From assembly GCA_003023695.1 (NCBI GenBank), contig PXYW01000005.1:34613-98612 (forward strand): 64,000 bases of DNA, read 5' to 3'. Positions within the stretch are counted from its first letter, which is position 1; every line of letters starts with the position of its first letter. A program made the translations under genes and the position numbers. Below, in pieces: positions 7,378 through 16,066 of the stretch. The notes below the pieces were generated by a model that searched no databases, had not been told where the DNA came from, and was given only the letters and a program-made list of their open reading frames with translations. The DNA is from Sulfobacillus benefaciens (GTDB taxonomy: Bacteria > Bacillota > Sulfobacillia > Sulfobacillales > Sulfobacillaceae).

Positions 7378-8489
7378 TCTTGACCTCCTTTGTCAATCAC
7401 TACCACACTCTTAATCCCATCGGCAGATTTTTGGTAGGCTTGCGTGAACTGGTCTAGCGGATATTTAGCGGTAATCAGCTTTTGCGTCAGGCCAGGCCAA
7501 CGGTCAGCCCAATCCATTAAATCGGCTACAGCGGCCAAGTAGTGGTGACGCGCAGCGTTAACCGATCCTACAATCGTCTGGTTTTCCAGCACCAACATCG
7601 AATTGACCTGATCGCTATCTACGGTTAATGTATGGTGACCGCTGGTCACGCCGGTGAGCACTAACACCCCATTTCGCGACAACAAGTTAGCGGCCCTAAA
7701 TAATAAGGGCGAATAGCCAGTTGCCTCAATGATCCAATGATAGCCACCCGGCGGCGACATCTTTTCTATGGGCGTGTTTTGATCATCGATATACTGAATA
7801 CCGGCAGCCCCGGCCAATTGTGCTTTTGGGGATTCGATGGGGCGTTGATCTAGAATGGTGACCTCCAGGCCACGTTGGCGAAGCAACAACGCTGCCAACA
7901 TGCCTACGGGTCCTGCTCCAGTAACAAGCGCCTTTTGTGCAGGGGTCCATTGATTGGCGTACGCTGCTTCCGCTTCTTCTATAGCCTTTTCCACAATAGT
8001 CAGAGGTTCCACCAATACTGCAACCGGTCGAAGGCTGGGAGATACAGGAATTACAGAATTAGCGTCGACCACCGCATATTCCTGCAGAAATCCATCCAAT
8101 CCCTTAATCCCATGCTCCCGATAGTTTCCTGTTAAGCACAAGTCCCATCGACCTGCGATGCATGCCGCACAGCCCTCCGAGCATGGCCTGCGCACAATCG
8201 GAACCACCAGTTGTCCCACCGCCAGATGGTCCACTTCCGAGCCAAGCGACTCAATTACCGCTAAAGATTCATGCCCTGGAATCAGCTGCTGATGCCCTTG
8301 CGGCGATTCCCCGTATAGGCCTTTCGCAATCTCAATATCGGTACCACAGATCCCCACTTCAAGAATCTTTAGCCGCACTTGCTGAGATCCCGGTTCCGCA
8401 CTGCTAACGTTTGCTAACTGTTCGCTGTCCGCTCGCCCCGGCGTCACCATCACAGCACGGTGCTGTTTTAGGTTGTTTTTGTCTGTCAA
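7374..8489 (-). CDS. Zinc-dependent glucose 1-dehydrogenase-like enzyme (MDR family)
   Basis: A 371-residue medium-chain dehydrogenase. The catalytic zinc site is visible as EVGICGTDIEI (Cys and Asp/Thr neighbourhood) and PGHESLAVI. A cysteine-rich segment, RRPCSEGCAACIAGRWDLC, is followed by YREHGIKGLDGFLQEY, which is characteristic of the glucose dehydrogenases known from thermoacidophilic archaea. The NAD(P)-binding GAGPVGMLAALL loop is present. These enzymes oxidise glucose to gluconolactone, the first step of non-phosphorylative Entner-Doudoroff routes. The start TTG 8489 follows a GGGAGGG site. It is first in a two-gene operon with the GH15 gene. Substrate assignment rests on family resemblance. 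Confidence 0.85.
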   Translation of the reverse strand: MTDKNNLKQHRAVMVTPGRADSEQLANVSSAEPGSQQVRLKILEVGICGTDIEIAKGLYGESPQGHQQLIPGHESLAVIESLGSEVDHLAVGQLVVPIVRRPCSEGCAACIAGRWDLCLTGNYREHGIKGLDGFLQEYAVVDANSVIPVSPSLRPVAVLVEPLTIVEKAIEEAEAAYANQWTPAQKALVTGAGPVGMLAALLLRQRGLEVTILDQRPIESPKAQLAGAAGIQYIDDQNTPIEKMSPPGGYHWIIEATGYSPLLFRAANLLSRNGVLVLTGVTSGHHTLTVDSDQVNSMLVLENQTIVGSVNAARHHYLAAVADLMDWADRWPGLTQKLITAKYPLDQFTQAYQKSADGIKSVVVIDKGGQE

Positions 8490-8829
8490 AAGTTCCCTCC
8501 CCTATTTACACCCCACTCTGCTTAAACCCCAAATCCTATAAAGCCGAGTCGCTGTCGGCCAACAGCCCTGAGGAAAGGTGCTGGCAGTTCTCCATGAATT
8601 CCTTTGGATAAGCCCAATCGATCCGCAAGAACCTTCCTTCAGGTTATCCCCAGTATAACGATCTTCTTCGCATTTGGCACTGCGGCTTCGTGCTTCTTTA
8701 TTGGTGAAACCATTATGGCTTAAGCCGATGAGGAGGTGAGGCAGTGGAGAGATACCGAAAGAATCACCAGAGCCCAGACGGGCACTCCCATGCTGAGCTC
8801 TGGTGCGTTGATAATGCAGACCTGGTGAG
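8490..8829. other. Intergenic region between two minus-strand operons
   Basis: About 340 bp. It holds the leader of the glucose-dehydrogenase/GH15 operon on one side and, at 8765-8805, a hairpin that may terminate the dehydrogenase gene ending at 8830. I found no convincing promoter, riboswitch or gene. A 41-codon plus-strand frame (8744-8869) with a GGAGG-like site runs into the mmsA end and is probably chance. Confidence 0.5.
8765..8805 (-). terminator. Possible terminator after the mmsA-like gene
   Basis: A 9-bp inverted repeat (8765-8773 with 8797-8805, CACCAGAGC arm) with a 23-nt loop. On the minus strand it is followed by ATTCTTTCGG. The loop is long and the T-run interrupted, so this is a weak call. 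Confidence 0.35.
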
Positions 8830-10275
8830 TTACCACCAACGGGAGGTCATCACTCGACGTTCGGTGTAAAAAAGAAATGCATCGGTCCCAGTAGCGTGCA
8901 AGTCCCCATAAAACGAGTGCTTCCATCCCGAAAATGGAAACCACGCCACAGGCGCTGGTACACCAATATTGACACCGACCATACCCGCTTGAATGTGATC
9001 CCGAAAATATTGTGCCGATGCTCCTGACCGAGTATATATGGTCGCCGTATTCCCAAAGTCTGAACAGTTGGCAACTGCAACGGCTTGCTCCAAATCAGGC
9101 TGGCGCATGACGCTAAGCACCGGGCCAAAAATCTCCTCGCGCGCAATGCTCATGTAATCGGTAACATGATCAAACAAAGTCGGTCCCAAAAAGAAGCCTT
9201 GTGACGGCATGGGATGCGTTCGTCCATCCACCACTAACTTGGCCCCTTCGTCTAAGCCTCGGGAAATGTACCCCGCCACCCGATCACGGTGGACATCACG
9301 AATCAGCGGGCCCATTTCCGTTGCTGGGTCGGTCCCATCACCAACCACTAAATGTTTTGCCCGATCCCGCATCGCTTCCACCAACTCATCGGCCACTGCG
9401 CCAACCCCGATGACCACCGAGCCCGCAAGACAGCGTTCCCCAGCCGATCCATAAGCCGAACTGGTCAGCGCCTCCACTGTTTTTGCAAGGTCGGCGTCAG
9501 GCATTACAATGTGAAAATTTTTGGCGCCACCTAGCGCTTGCACCCGTTTCCCAGCAGCCGCGGCCGTTCGGTACACATGTTCCGCTACTGGCTGGGAACC
9601 GACAAAGGAAACGGCACGAATGTCGGGGTGATTCAAAATTCGATCCACCACCGTCCGTCCCCCATGAACAATATTTACTACCCCATCAGGAAGTCCTGCC
9701 TCCTTCAACAGCTCCATCAATCTCAATGACGTCATGGGGGTGCGCTCTGACGGTTTTAAAACAAAAGTGTTGCCGGAGACGATGGCTGGGGGTACCATCC
9801 ATAATGGAATCATAGCGGGAAAATTAAAGGGGGTAATGCCTGCTACAACACCCAATGGTACACGCAACATCATGGCGTCCACCCCGTGGGCCACTCCCTG
9901 CAGTATCTCACCCTTTAATATACTCGGTGCGCCAGCCGCTAATTCTACCACTTCAATTCCGCGTCCCACCTCGTTATAGGCATCCGACAGCACCTTTCCG
10001 TGCTCACGAGTGACCATCTCCGCCAAATCATTGTGATGGGCCTCAAGCAAATCGCGATAACGGAACATTACCCGCGCGCGCTCCAAGATAGGGGTCTCTG
10101 CCCACGAGGAAAACGCAGATCGTGCTGCTTCCACAGCGTAATTTACTGCGTTATCATCATCTATTGGCACTTCACCAATAATTTCTCCTGTAGCAGGGTT
10201 ATATACCGGATCCCACCGGGTTGCCTGGGCAGCGACCTGGGTCTCTCCAATCACATGCTGCAACCGTTTGGCCAT
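8830..10275 (-). CDS. mmsA: Methylmalonate/malonate-semialdehyde dehydrogenase (CoA-acylating), MmsA/IolA type
   Basis: The enzyme converts malonate semialdehyde (or methylmalonate semialdehyde) with NAD and CoA to acetyl-CoA (propionyl-CoA). The 481-residue aldehyde dehydrogenase carries MmsA traits: PAIVSGNTFVLKPSERTP, the catalytic Cys in SAGERCLAGS, and VGVNIGVPAPVAWFPFSGWK near the end, which is distinctive for this subfamily. The canonical catalytic Glu motif of ordinary ALDHs is replaced by LGGAKNF, as is usual for CoA-acylating members. It follows the aminotransferase gene by 37 nt. In this locus it would finish beta-alanine breakdown. Confidence 0.93.
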   Translation of the reverse strand: MAKRLQHVIGETQVAAQATRWDPVYNPATGEIIGEVPIDDDNAVNYAVEAARSAFSSWAETPILERARVMFRYRDLLEAHHNDLAEMVTREHGKVLSDAYNEVGRGIEVVELAAGAPSILKGEILQGVAHGVDAMMLRVPLGVVAGITPFNFPAMIPLWMVPPAIVSGNTFVLKPSERTPMTSLRLMELLKEAGLPDGVVNIVHGGRTVVDRILNHPDIRAVSFVGSQPVAEHVYRTAAAAGKRVQALGGAKNFHIVMPDADLAKTVEALTSSAYGSAGERCLAGSVVIGVGAVADELVEAMRDRAKHLVVGDGTDPATEMGPLIRDVHRDRVAGYISRGLDEGAKLVVDGRTHPMPSQGFFLGPTLFDHVTDYMSIAREEIFGPVLSVMRQPDLEQAVAVANCSDFGNTATIYTRSGASAQYFRDHIQAGMVGVNIGVPAPVAWFPFSGWKHSFYGDLHATGTDAFLFYTERRVMTSRWW

Positions 10276-10312
10276 ATTCTAGGCCTCCTCCTCTTCCTCT
10301 TGGCGTCTGCTC

Positions 10313-11638
10313 TTACTGATATTGAATGCGTGTAGAGGGCACATCATGGACTTCAGGGTGTGCCTGGTAAATGGCAGCCAAAGCATTATCCATTACGGAC
10401 AAAGCTTCGGCAATTTCGCTCGCCGTCACTGTCATCGGCGGGGCAATCCGAATGACGTTCCCGTAAAGCCCGCCTTTGCCCACTAACAATCCTCGGTCTT
10501 TGGTTCGTTCTAAGAATTCGCTAGCCAAGTCTGCGGCAGGTGCCTTGTCTGTTCTCACTATTTCCAGACCTTGCATTAGCCCCATTCCCCGTACATCTCC
10601 CACAATGGGATAACGGTCGGCTAATGCATCCAGGCCGTCCCGAAGTTTTTGCCCAAGGATCCGAGCATTTTCGGTAAGGTCTTCCTGTTCCATAACATCA
10701 AGCGTTGCCAATGCGGCACGCATGGATACCGGATTGCCACCAAAGGTCGAAATAGTTGGCCCTTTATAGTGCTGAGCCACTTCTGGAGTGGCAATAGTGG
10801 CTCCTATAGGAAATCCATTGGCCAGCCCTTTGGCAAAAGTCATGATATCGGGTGTAACGCCGTAATGATTAATGCCAAAAGGCTTTCCGGTTCTGCCGAA
10901 GCCCGTCTGGACCTCATCGTCGATAAATATTGCCCCATATTTTCTCGCAATGGTCACGGTTTCGTGAAAAAACTCAGCTGGGGGCGTAATAAATCCGCCC
11001 ACTCCTTGAATTGGTTCGGCAATAAAGGCGGCGACACGCCCGGAAGTGGTCGTCTTGATAAATTCTTCCATATCTTTAGCGCATTCCAATCCGCATCGGT
11101 CTGGGGTCTGCCCAAACGGACAACGATAACAATAGGCATTGTGGGCGTGGCGTATCGGCAGCGCCATCCCGGATCCCCCTAATTTCCAGGTAGACTGGCC
11201 GGTCAATCCCATCGCCATTTGGGAACGTCCTGAATAACTATGCCGCAAGGCAATCACGTCGCTATTCCCTGTCGCTAGTTGCGCCATGGTAATTGCGGTT
11301 TCGTTCGCCTCAGTTCCACTGGTGGTAAAAAAACTTTGCTGCAGAGGCTCTGGGGTCAGGTGAGCCAAACGTTCTGCCAATTGTACCATGGGCTCAGTCA
11401 GGTATAATGTTGAGGTGTGAACAAGTTTCCCCGCTTGCTCCGTCACCGCTGCAATCACGGCTGGATGAGCATGCCCAATCGATACTGTGAGAATGCCCCC
11501 AAAGAAGTCGAGATAGCTAGTTCCCTTGTGATCGATCACCCGCCGCCCTTCTCCATGCGACAGCACTAACGGATCCTGATAATACGTGGAAATGCCGGGA
11601 ACCAGATATTGTGCTTGCTTATCCTGGATTTCGCTCAC
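10313..11638 (-). CDS. Class III PLP aminotransferase (probable beta-alanine:2-oxo-acid transaminase)
   Basis: A 441-residue class III (omega) aminotransferase: TSGTEANETA near the cofactor phosphate site, FIDDEVQTGFGRTGK around the conserved Asp, and TFAKGLANGFPIG with the PLP-binding Lys. A cysteine-rich insert (YCYRCPFGQTPDRC) is present, seen in AGXT2/PydD-like branches. In this pyrimidine catabolic locus it most likely moves the amino group of beta-alanine to pyruvate or 2-oxoglutarate, giving malonate semialdehyde for the next enzyme. The frame extends to 11701, but GTG 11638 has an AAGGAG site 9 nt upstream. It is transcribed divergently from the PucR-type regulator. Confidence 0.88.
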   Translation of the reverse strand: MSEIQDKQAQYLVPGISTYYQDPLVLSHGEGRRVIDHKGTSYLDFFGGILTVSIGHAHPAVIAAVTEQAGKLVHTSTLYLTEPMVQLAERLAHLTPEPLQQSFFTTSGTEANETAITMAQLATGNSDVIALRHSYSGRSQMAMGLTGQSTWKLGGSGMALPIRHAHNAYCYRCPFGQTPDRCGLECAKDMEEFIKTTTSGRVAAFIAEPIQGVGGFITPPAEFFHETVTIARKYGAIFIDDEVQTGFGRTGKPFGINHYGVTPDIMTFAKGLANGFPIGATIATPEVAQHYKGPTISTFGGNPVSMRAALATLDVMEQEDLTENARILGQKLRDGLDALADRYPIVGDVRGMGLMQGLEIVRTDKAPAADLASEFLERTKDRGLLVGKGGLYGNVIRIAPPMTVTASEIAEALSVMDNALAAIYQAHPEVHDVPSTRIQYQ

Positions 11639-11855
11639 AGTTAATATCTCCTTTAATACGTATTTTTTGGTGGTTGGTGCCCCACACCGGTTACCTCTCA
11701 TAGGCGGACCGACAGGATAATAGGAAAATCCGCTAGAATGGGTCTTGATAAACTTTTTGAATCCTTCTCATCATATCAGCCGGGTACTTCTCATTTTATC
11801 GGCCATTTTGTACAATTTCGATCACCGAATACGACAGACTGTCATGGAGGACCCA
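11639..11855. promoter_or_regulatory. Divergent control region between aminotransferase and PucR-type genes
   Basis: The 217-bp divergent spacer should carry the promoters and the regulator's binding sites. I could not assign a good -35/-10 pair on either strand or a clear palindrome. The only evident signals are the ribosome binding sites at each end. Confidence 0.4.
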
Positions 11856-13394
11856 ATGATTACTGTGCAAACCGTCTTAAATCGCCCATTGTTTCACACG
11901 GCGTTTTTGGCCGCCGGTGTGGACGGTACAGAGCGCCGCATCCACTGGGTACACGTGGGAGAAATCCCTAACTTAGGCCAATTTCTTCAAGGGCACGAAC
12001 TCGTCTTGGCTACCGGAATGGGCCTCACTGACACACATTCCCGGATGCGGTTTTTGCATGGCCTCATCGAGGCCAACGCTGCGGGATTGGTATTAGAGCT
12101 CGGGGAGTACCTCCCTGAGGTTCCCCACGACATGATTGCCCTTGCTAACCGTAATCAGTTTCCCATCATCGCCTTCCCGCACCCGGTGCGTTTCTTAGAT
12201 TTGTCTCAAGACATTAACAGCTTGGTGATAAGCCAACATCATCGCATCATGGACGATTTGGAAACACTGTCTCTCAAAATACGCCAGGCATTGCTCAATA
12301 CCGAGGGAACAGCTACAATCCTTCAGCTGCTTTTTGACAGCATTCACCGACCCATTTTGTTTCGGCCCCGCGATCCCCTAGATCCACCCATCATCTTTGG
12401 AGACTGGCCAATCATACCGGGACCATTTGATGATGTCGCCTTGCATCCGCTGCTAAAATCCCCGCCTTATCCCGCCATCCGCCAAACTATTCTGGTTTTT
12501 GAAAAGCCGATTGGCGACCTTCTGGCAGCAGACCCCGGAGACCCCATTGATGAGCGGGTCTACCTTGCACTGGACCGAACCGCCGCCGCTATTGCTCAAG
12601 ATTTCATCCGAACCGAAAGTTTGGACCGGGTACGACGCAGGGAAGAAGCCGCCCTATTGGAACACCTGCTCTTTGAGGAATTCCCCGAAGCATCCCAAAT
12701 CCAACGCTTCCGATCCCGATATCATCTCAATCCCGGTCAAGCCTTTCGAGTCTTGGTGGTCGAACACCCATCGTCCCCTATCACACAATCCTTACGGCGC
12801 CAACTCTCTACGACTGCCACATGTGTGGAATTGGACCAAAGTGATAGGACCATTTTGGTGGCCATTGGCTCCAGCAAGACAACGGCCACCCTGCCCCGTA
12901 CTCTTGGCATCACCTGGGCCCACCAAAAAACTTCGCCGCCGTTAGGGTTTTCGGCGCTGCATCACGATCCCGCCGATTTGCATCAAGCGTTTTCTGAAGC
13001 CAATGATGCGGCAGCAATCGCCTGTTGTCCTGGAAAAAATCCTGTCAGTTATGAGGAGATGGGAATTTTTCGTTGGATTCTCGCCACTCCCAGAACTCAA
13101 CTGGAACGACTGCTCATCTCACCAGAACTGGGCCCTTTGTTAGACAAAGCCGATGCGCCTCGGCTCTTGCAAACTCTGGAGGCATTGCTCGTACATATCG
13201 ACTCGAAACAGGCCGCCAGCCAAATGTTGGGCATCCATCGCCAAACTCTGTATGCCCGTATTCGCACCTTGTCGCGCCTCCTCGGGGAAGACTTTTTGTC
13301 ACCGGAACGACGTCTGGCATTGGAGGCTGCTTTAGTCGCGCAACAATACCTCAACCAATCCACAGCAGTTCGGGGAGAGCCGAGACCCCAGTAA
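11856..13394 (+). CDS. PucR-family transcriptional regulator
   Basis: The 512-residue protein starts with a PucR N-terminal ligand domain (ITVQTVLNRPLF, then WVHVGEIPNLGQFLQGHELVLATG, residues about 1-125), has a variable middle, and ends with the family helix-turn-helix (KQAASQMLGIHRQTLYARI, about residues 450-470). PucR proteins sense purine or pyrimidine breakdown intermediates and usually activate catabolic genes. The frame opens at 11745, but ATG 11856 has GGAGG 5 nt upstream and matches the family start. It is divergent from the aminotransferase/mmsA pair and stops 2 nt from the end of the dihydropyrimidinase gene. Regulation of the surrounding pyrimidine genes is inferred from position. 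Confidence 0.9.
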   Translation: MITVQTVLNRPLFHTAFLAAGVDGTERRIHWVHVGEIPNLGQFLQGHELVLATGMGLTDTHSRMRFLHGLIEANAAGLVLELGEYLPEVPHDMIALANRNQFPIIAFPHPVRFLDLSQDINSLVISQHHRIMDDLETLSLKIRQALLNTEGTATILQLLFDSIHRPILFRPRDPLDPPIIFGDWPIIPGPFDDVALHPLLKSPPYPAIRQTILVFEKPIGDLLAADPGDPIDERVYLALDRTAAAIAQDFIRTESLDRVRRREEAALLEHLLFEEFPEASQIQRFRSRYHLNPGQAFRVLVVEHPSSPITQSLRRQLSTTATCVELDQSDRTILVAIGSSKTTATLPRTLGITWAHQKTSPPLGFSALHHDPADLHQAFSEANDAAAIACCPGKNPVSYEEMGIFRWILATPRTQLERLLISPELGPLLDKADAPRLLQTLEALLVHIDSKQAASQMLGIHRQTLYARIRTLSRLLGEDFLSPERRLALEAALVAQQYLNQSTAVRGEPRPQ

Positions 13395-13396
13395 TT

Positions 13397-14779
13397 TTAT
13401 GGGTTGCTAAAGGTATGACGTTTCAAAAATTGACCCCTGCCGTCACGTCCCAGAAATGTGGGCCCGTCCACGACCACTTCGCCGCGAGACAAAACCATAC
13501 GAATAGCTCCTGCAGTCTGTCGCCCTTCATAGGGATTGTAGTCCACGCGCATGTGCGCCGTATCCACGCTCCAAGTCGTTGATCCCCGAGGGTCAAAGAG
13601 CACCAGGTCAGCGTCGGATCCCACAGCAATAGTGCCTTTTTTGGGAAACATCCCAAACAATTTAGCGGGTGTGGTGGCGGTAATTTCCACAAACCGATTG
13701 AGAGAAATGCGATGCTTTGCTACTCCTCCGTCGTAAATCAGGCTCATTCGAGTTTCAACTCCCGGTGCTCCGTTGGGAATTTTAGCAAAGTTATCTTGCC
13801 CTAGGATTTTTTGGTCCTTCATGCAAAAAGGACAATGATCGGTGGATACGACTTGCAAGTCATCTGTGCGCAATCCTTGCCACAACCGCTCTTGATGCTC
13901 CTTAGGACGAAGCGGAGGCGACATCACATACTTTGCTCCATCAAAACCGGGTTCTTCATAATTGTCATACGATAAAAAGAGATATTGAGGGCAGGTTTCG
14001 GCAAACACCAATTGCCCCTGGTCACGAGCATTCGTCACTTCTTCTAGTGCATGGTACGCTGATAGATGGACGATATACAGCGGTGATGCTGCCAGTTTGG
14101 CAAGAACAATGGCTCGGTGGGTTGCCTCCGCTTCAGCCTCTGGGGGACGGGTCAAGGCATGGTATTTGGGGGCGGTTTCTCCCCGGGACAAGGCTTGTTC
14201 TACTAATACGTCGATGACACTGCCGTTTTCCGCATGCATTGCAATTAAACCGCCAATCTCTCCGGCGCGTTGCAAAGCTCTAAAAATCCCTCCGTCATCC
14301 ACCATGAAAACCCCGGGATAGGCGGTGAACATTTTGAAACTGGTAACTCCTTGATCCACCATGGTTTGCATATCACGCAAGGTATCAGGAGTGGCCTCGC
14401 TCAAGATCATGTGAAACCCATAGTCGATGGTGGCCTTCCCTTCAGCCTTTCCCAGCCACGTCTCAAATGCTTCCTGAACCCCATGTCCTCGTTGTTGAAT
14501 AGCGAAGTCGACAATAGTGGTGGTACCGCCGAAGGCAGCGGCCCGGGTACCTGTTAAGAAGTCATCAGAAGACATGGTGCCGCCAAATGGCATATCAAAG
14601 TGGGTGTGCGCATCAATTCCTCCTGGCAATACTAAAAGACCCTCGGCATCGATCACGTGATCGGCATCCACAGTCAAATGACGTCCTATATGCTCGATAA
14701 CGCCGTCAACAATCAAGAGATCTGCGTGATAATCGTCGGTAGCCGTAACAATATGACCATTCTTTATCAAGGTCTTCAT
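13397..14779 (-). CDS. Dihydropyrimidinase / D-hydantoinase
   Basis: The enzyme opens dihydrouracil to N-carbamoyl-beta-alanine. The 460-residue cyclic amidohydrolase has the metal-binding GGIDAHTHFDMP near residue 55, GVTSFKMFTAYPG with the carbamylated Lys, AMHAENG, YIVHLSAYHA and STDHCPF, so all metal ligands are present. The long open frame runs to 15112 but would overlap preA. ATG 14779 with AGGAGGGG upstream, 13 nt after the preA stop, is the logical start. It is the last gene of the minus-strand operon and meets the PucR gene tail to tail. Confidence 0.95.
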   Translation of the reverse strand: MKTLIKNGHIVTATDDYHADLLIVDGVIEHIGRHLTVDADHVIDAEGLLVLPGGIDAHTHFDMPFGGTMSSDDFLTGTRAAAFGGTTTIVDFAIQQRGHGVQEAFETWLGKAEGKATIDYGFHMILSEATPDTLRDMQTMVDQGVTSFKMFTAYPGVFMVDDGGIFRALQRAGEIGGLIAMHAENGSVIDVLVEQALSRGETAPKYHALTRPPEAEAEATHRAIVLAKLAASPLYIVHLSAYHALEEVTNARDQGQLVFAETCPQYLFLSYDNYEEPGFDGAKYVMSPPLRPKEHQERLWQGLRTDDLQVVSTDHCPFCMKDQKILGQDNFAKIPNGAPGVETRMSLIYDGGVAKHRISLNRFVEITATTPAKLFGMFPKKGTIAVGSDADLVLFDPRGSTTWSVDTAHMRVDYNPYEGRQTAGAIRMVLSRGEVVVDGPTFLGRDGRGQFLKRHTFSNP

Positions 14780-14792
14780 CAAAGATCCCCTC

Positions 14793-16049
14793 CTATGACA
14801 AACTAGACAATCGTTCCTGACGCTGACGCCAAGTTTCGCTGACGCCGTGGTCAACAGGAAGCATTTCAATGCAATCAGGGACCGGACACACCAGTGAACA
14901 TAAATTGCACCCGACGCAATCTTCCGCGCGTACCACCGGGTTTTTCTGCCCTGGAATCCGGTCAATGCATTGATGGGCTCCATCTTCGCAAGCAATGTAG
15001 CAAAGGTTGCAGCCAATGCACTTTTCTTCATGGATTTTGGCAACAACTTGGAACGAATAACTGAGGCGGAGATCGTTCCAATCGCCCACCCGATTGGCGG
15101 CACCGCCCACAATTTGGCTCACTTGAGCAATCCCTCTCCGATTGAGATAGTCATTTAACCCCTCGGTTAATTCGCGCACCATGCGAAAACCATAGTGCAT
15201 GGCAGCAGTACATACTTGGACGGCTTGGGATCCCAGCAGCATGAATTCCACCACATCACGCCAGGTCTCGATCCCTCCAATGCCGCATATCGGCACCCGT
15301 ATCCTACGGTCGTTATAAAGGCTGGACACCATGTGAAGAGCAATTGGTTTGACGGCCGGCCCACAATATCCCCCATGCGAACCCCGACCATCGACTTGCG
15401 GTATTGGCATCCAGGAGTCTATATCCACACCCATAACACTGTTAATGGTGTTAATGAGGGATAAAGCATTTGCTCCTCCGGCTACAGCTGCACGTCCCGG
15501 CATTCGCACATCGGTAACATTGGGGGTTAATTTGACAATGACTGGTATTGAGGATCCTTCGGTAGCGTAACGGGTAATCTGCTCTGCATACTCCGGCACC
15601 TGGCCAATTACTGAACCCATGCCACGTTCACTCATCCCATGAGGACAGCCAAAATTTAGTTCAATGCCATCAGCCCCGGTATCTTCGACCTGCTTAACCA
15701 TGTCAGCCCAAAGCTTAGGATTGGATTCAAACATCATCGAGACAATAACTGCGTGATGAGGAAATCTGCGCTTCACTTCTGCAATTTCTTTCAAGTTGTC
15801 TTCCACCGATCGGTCGGAGATCAATTCAATGTTGTTCAAACCCATCATGCGACGCTCGCCATAATCAATGGATGCCAAGCGAGAACTCACATTGATCACG
15901 GGCTCCCCTACCGTTTTCCACACGGCTCCGCCCCAGCCCTCATCAAAGGCTTTGCTCACTTGATATCCGGTATTGGTCAACGGGCCCGACGCCAACCAAA
16001 ACGGATTGGGAGACTTAATGCCCGCAAAGTTCACCGATAAGTCAGCCAT
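14793..16049 (-). CDS. preA: Dihydropyrimidine dehydrogenase, FMN/Fe-S subunit PreA
   Basis: With PreT this forms an NAD(P)H-dependent enzyme that reduces uracil or thymine to the dihydropyrimidine. The 418-residue protein has a DHOD-like FMN barrel (SPNPFWLASGPLTNTG, LNFGCPHGMSERGMG, VIVKLTPN, GGANALSLINTINS, CGIGGIETW) and a C-terminal ferredoxin domain with two 4Fe-4S motifs (CIGCNLCYIAC and CVGCNLCSLVCP). The start ATG 16049 was chosen over 16166 because it has a good GGAGG site and the longer version would overlap preT. It lies between preT and the dihydropyrimidinase gene. The mammalian catalytic-loop Cys appears to be Ile here (see findings). Confidence 0.95.
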   Translation of the reverse strand: MADLSVNFAGIKSPNPFWLASGPLTNTGYQVSKAFDEGWGGAVWKTVGEPVINVSSRLASIDYGERRMMGLNNIELISDRSVEDNLKEIAEVKRRFPHHAVIVSMMFESNPKLWADMVKQVEDTGADGIELNFGCPHGMSERGMGSVIGQVPEYAEQITRYATEGSSIPVIVKLTPNVTDVRMPGRAAVAGGANALSLINTINSVMGVDIDSWMPIPQVDGRGSHGGYCGPAVKPIALHMVSSLYNDRRIRVPICGIGGIETWRDVVEFMLLGSQAVQVCTAAMHYGFRMVRELTEGLNDYLNRRGIAQVSQIVGGAANRVGDWNDLRLSYSFQVVAKIHEEKCIGCNLCYIACEDGAHQCIDRIPGQKNPVVRAEDCVGCNLCSLVCPVPDCIEMLPVDHGVSETWRQRQERLSSLS

Positions 16050-16066
16050 GTCCCTTCCTCCTTCTG

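Noticed and set aside
8744-8869. 41-codon plus-strand frame with a GGAGG-like site
   Set aside because: It runs into the end of mmsA on the other strand, overlaps the putative terminator hairpin and has no recognisable sequence.
13114-13363. Minus-strand frames under the PucR C-terminus
   Set aside because: They are shadows of the clearly coding plus strand, whose helix-turn-helix occupies this segment.
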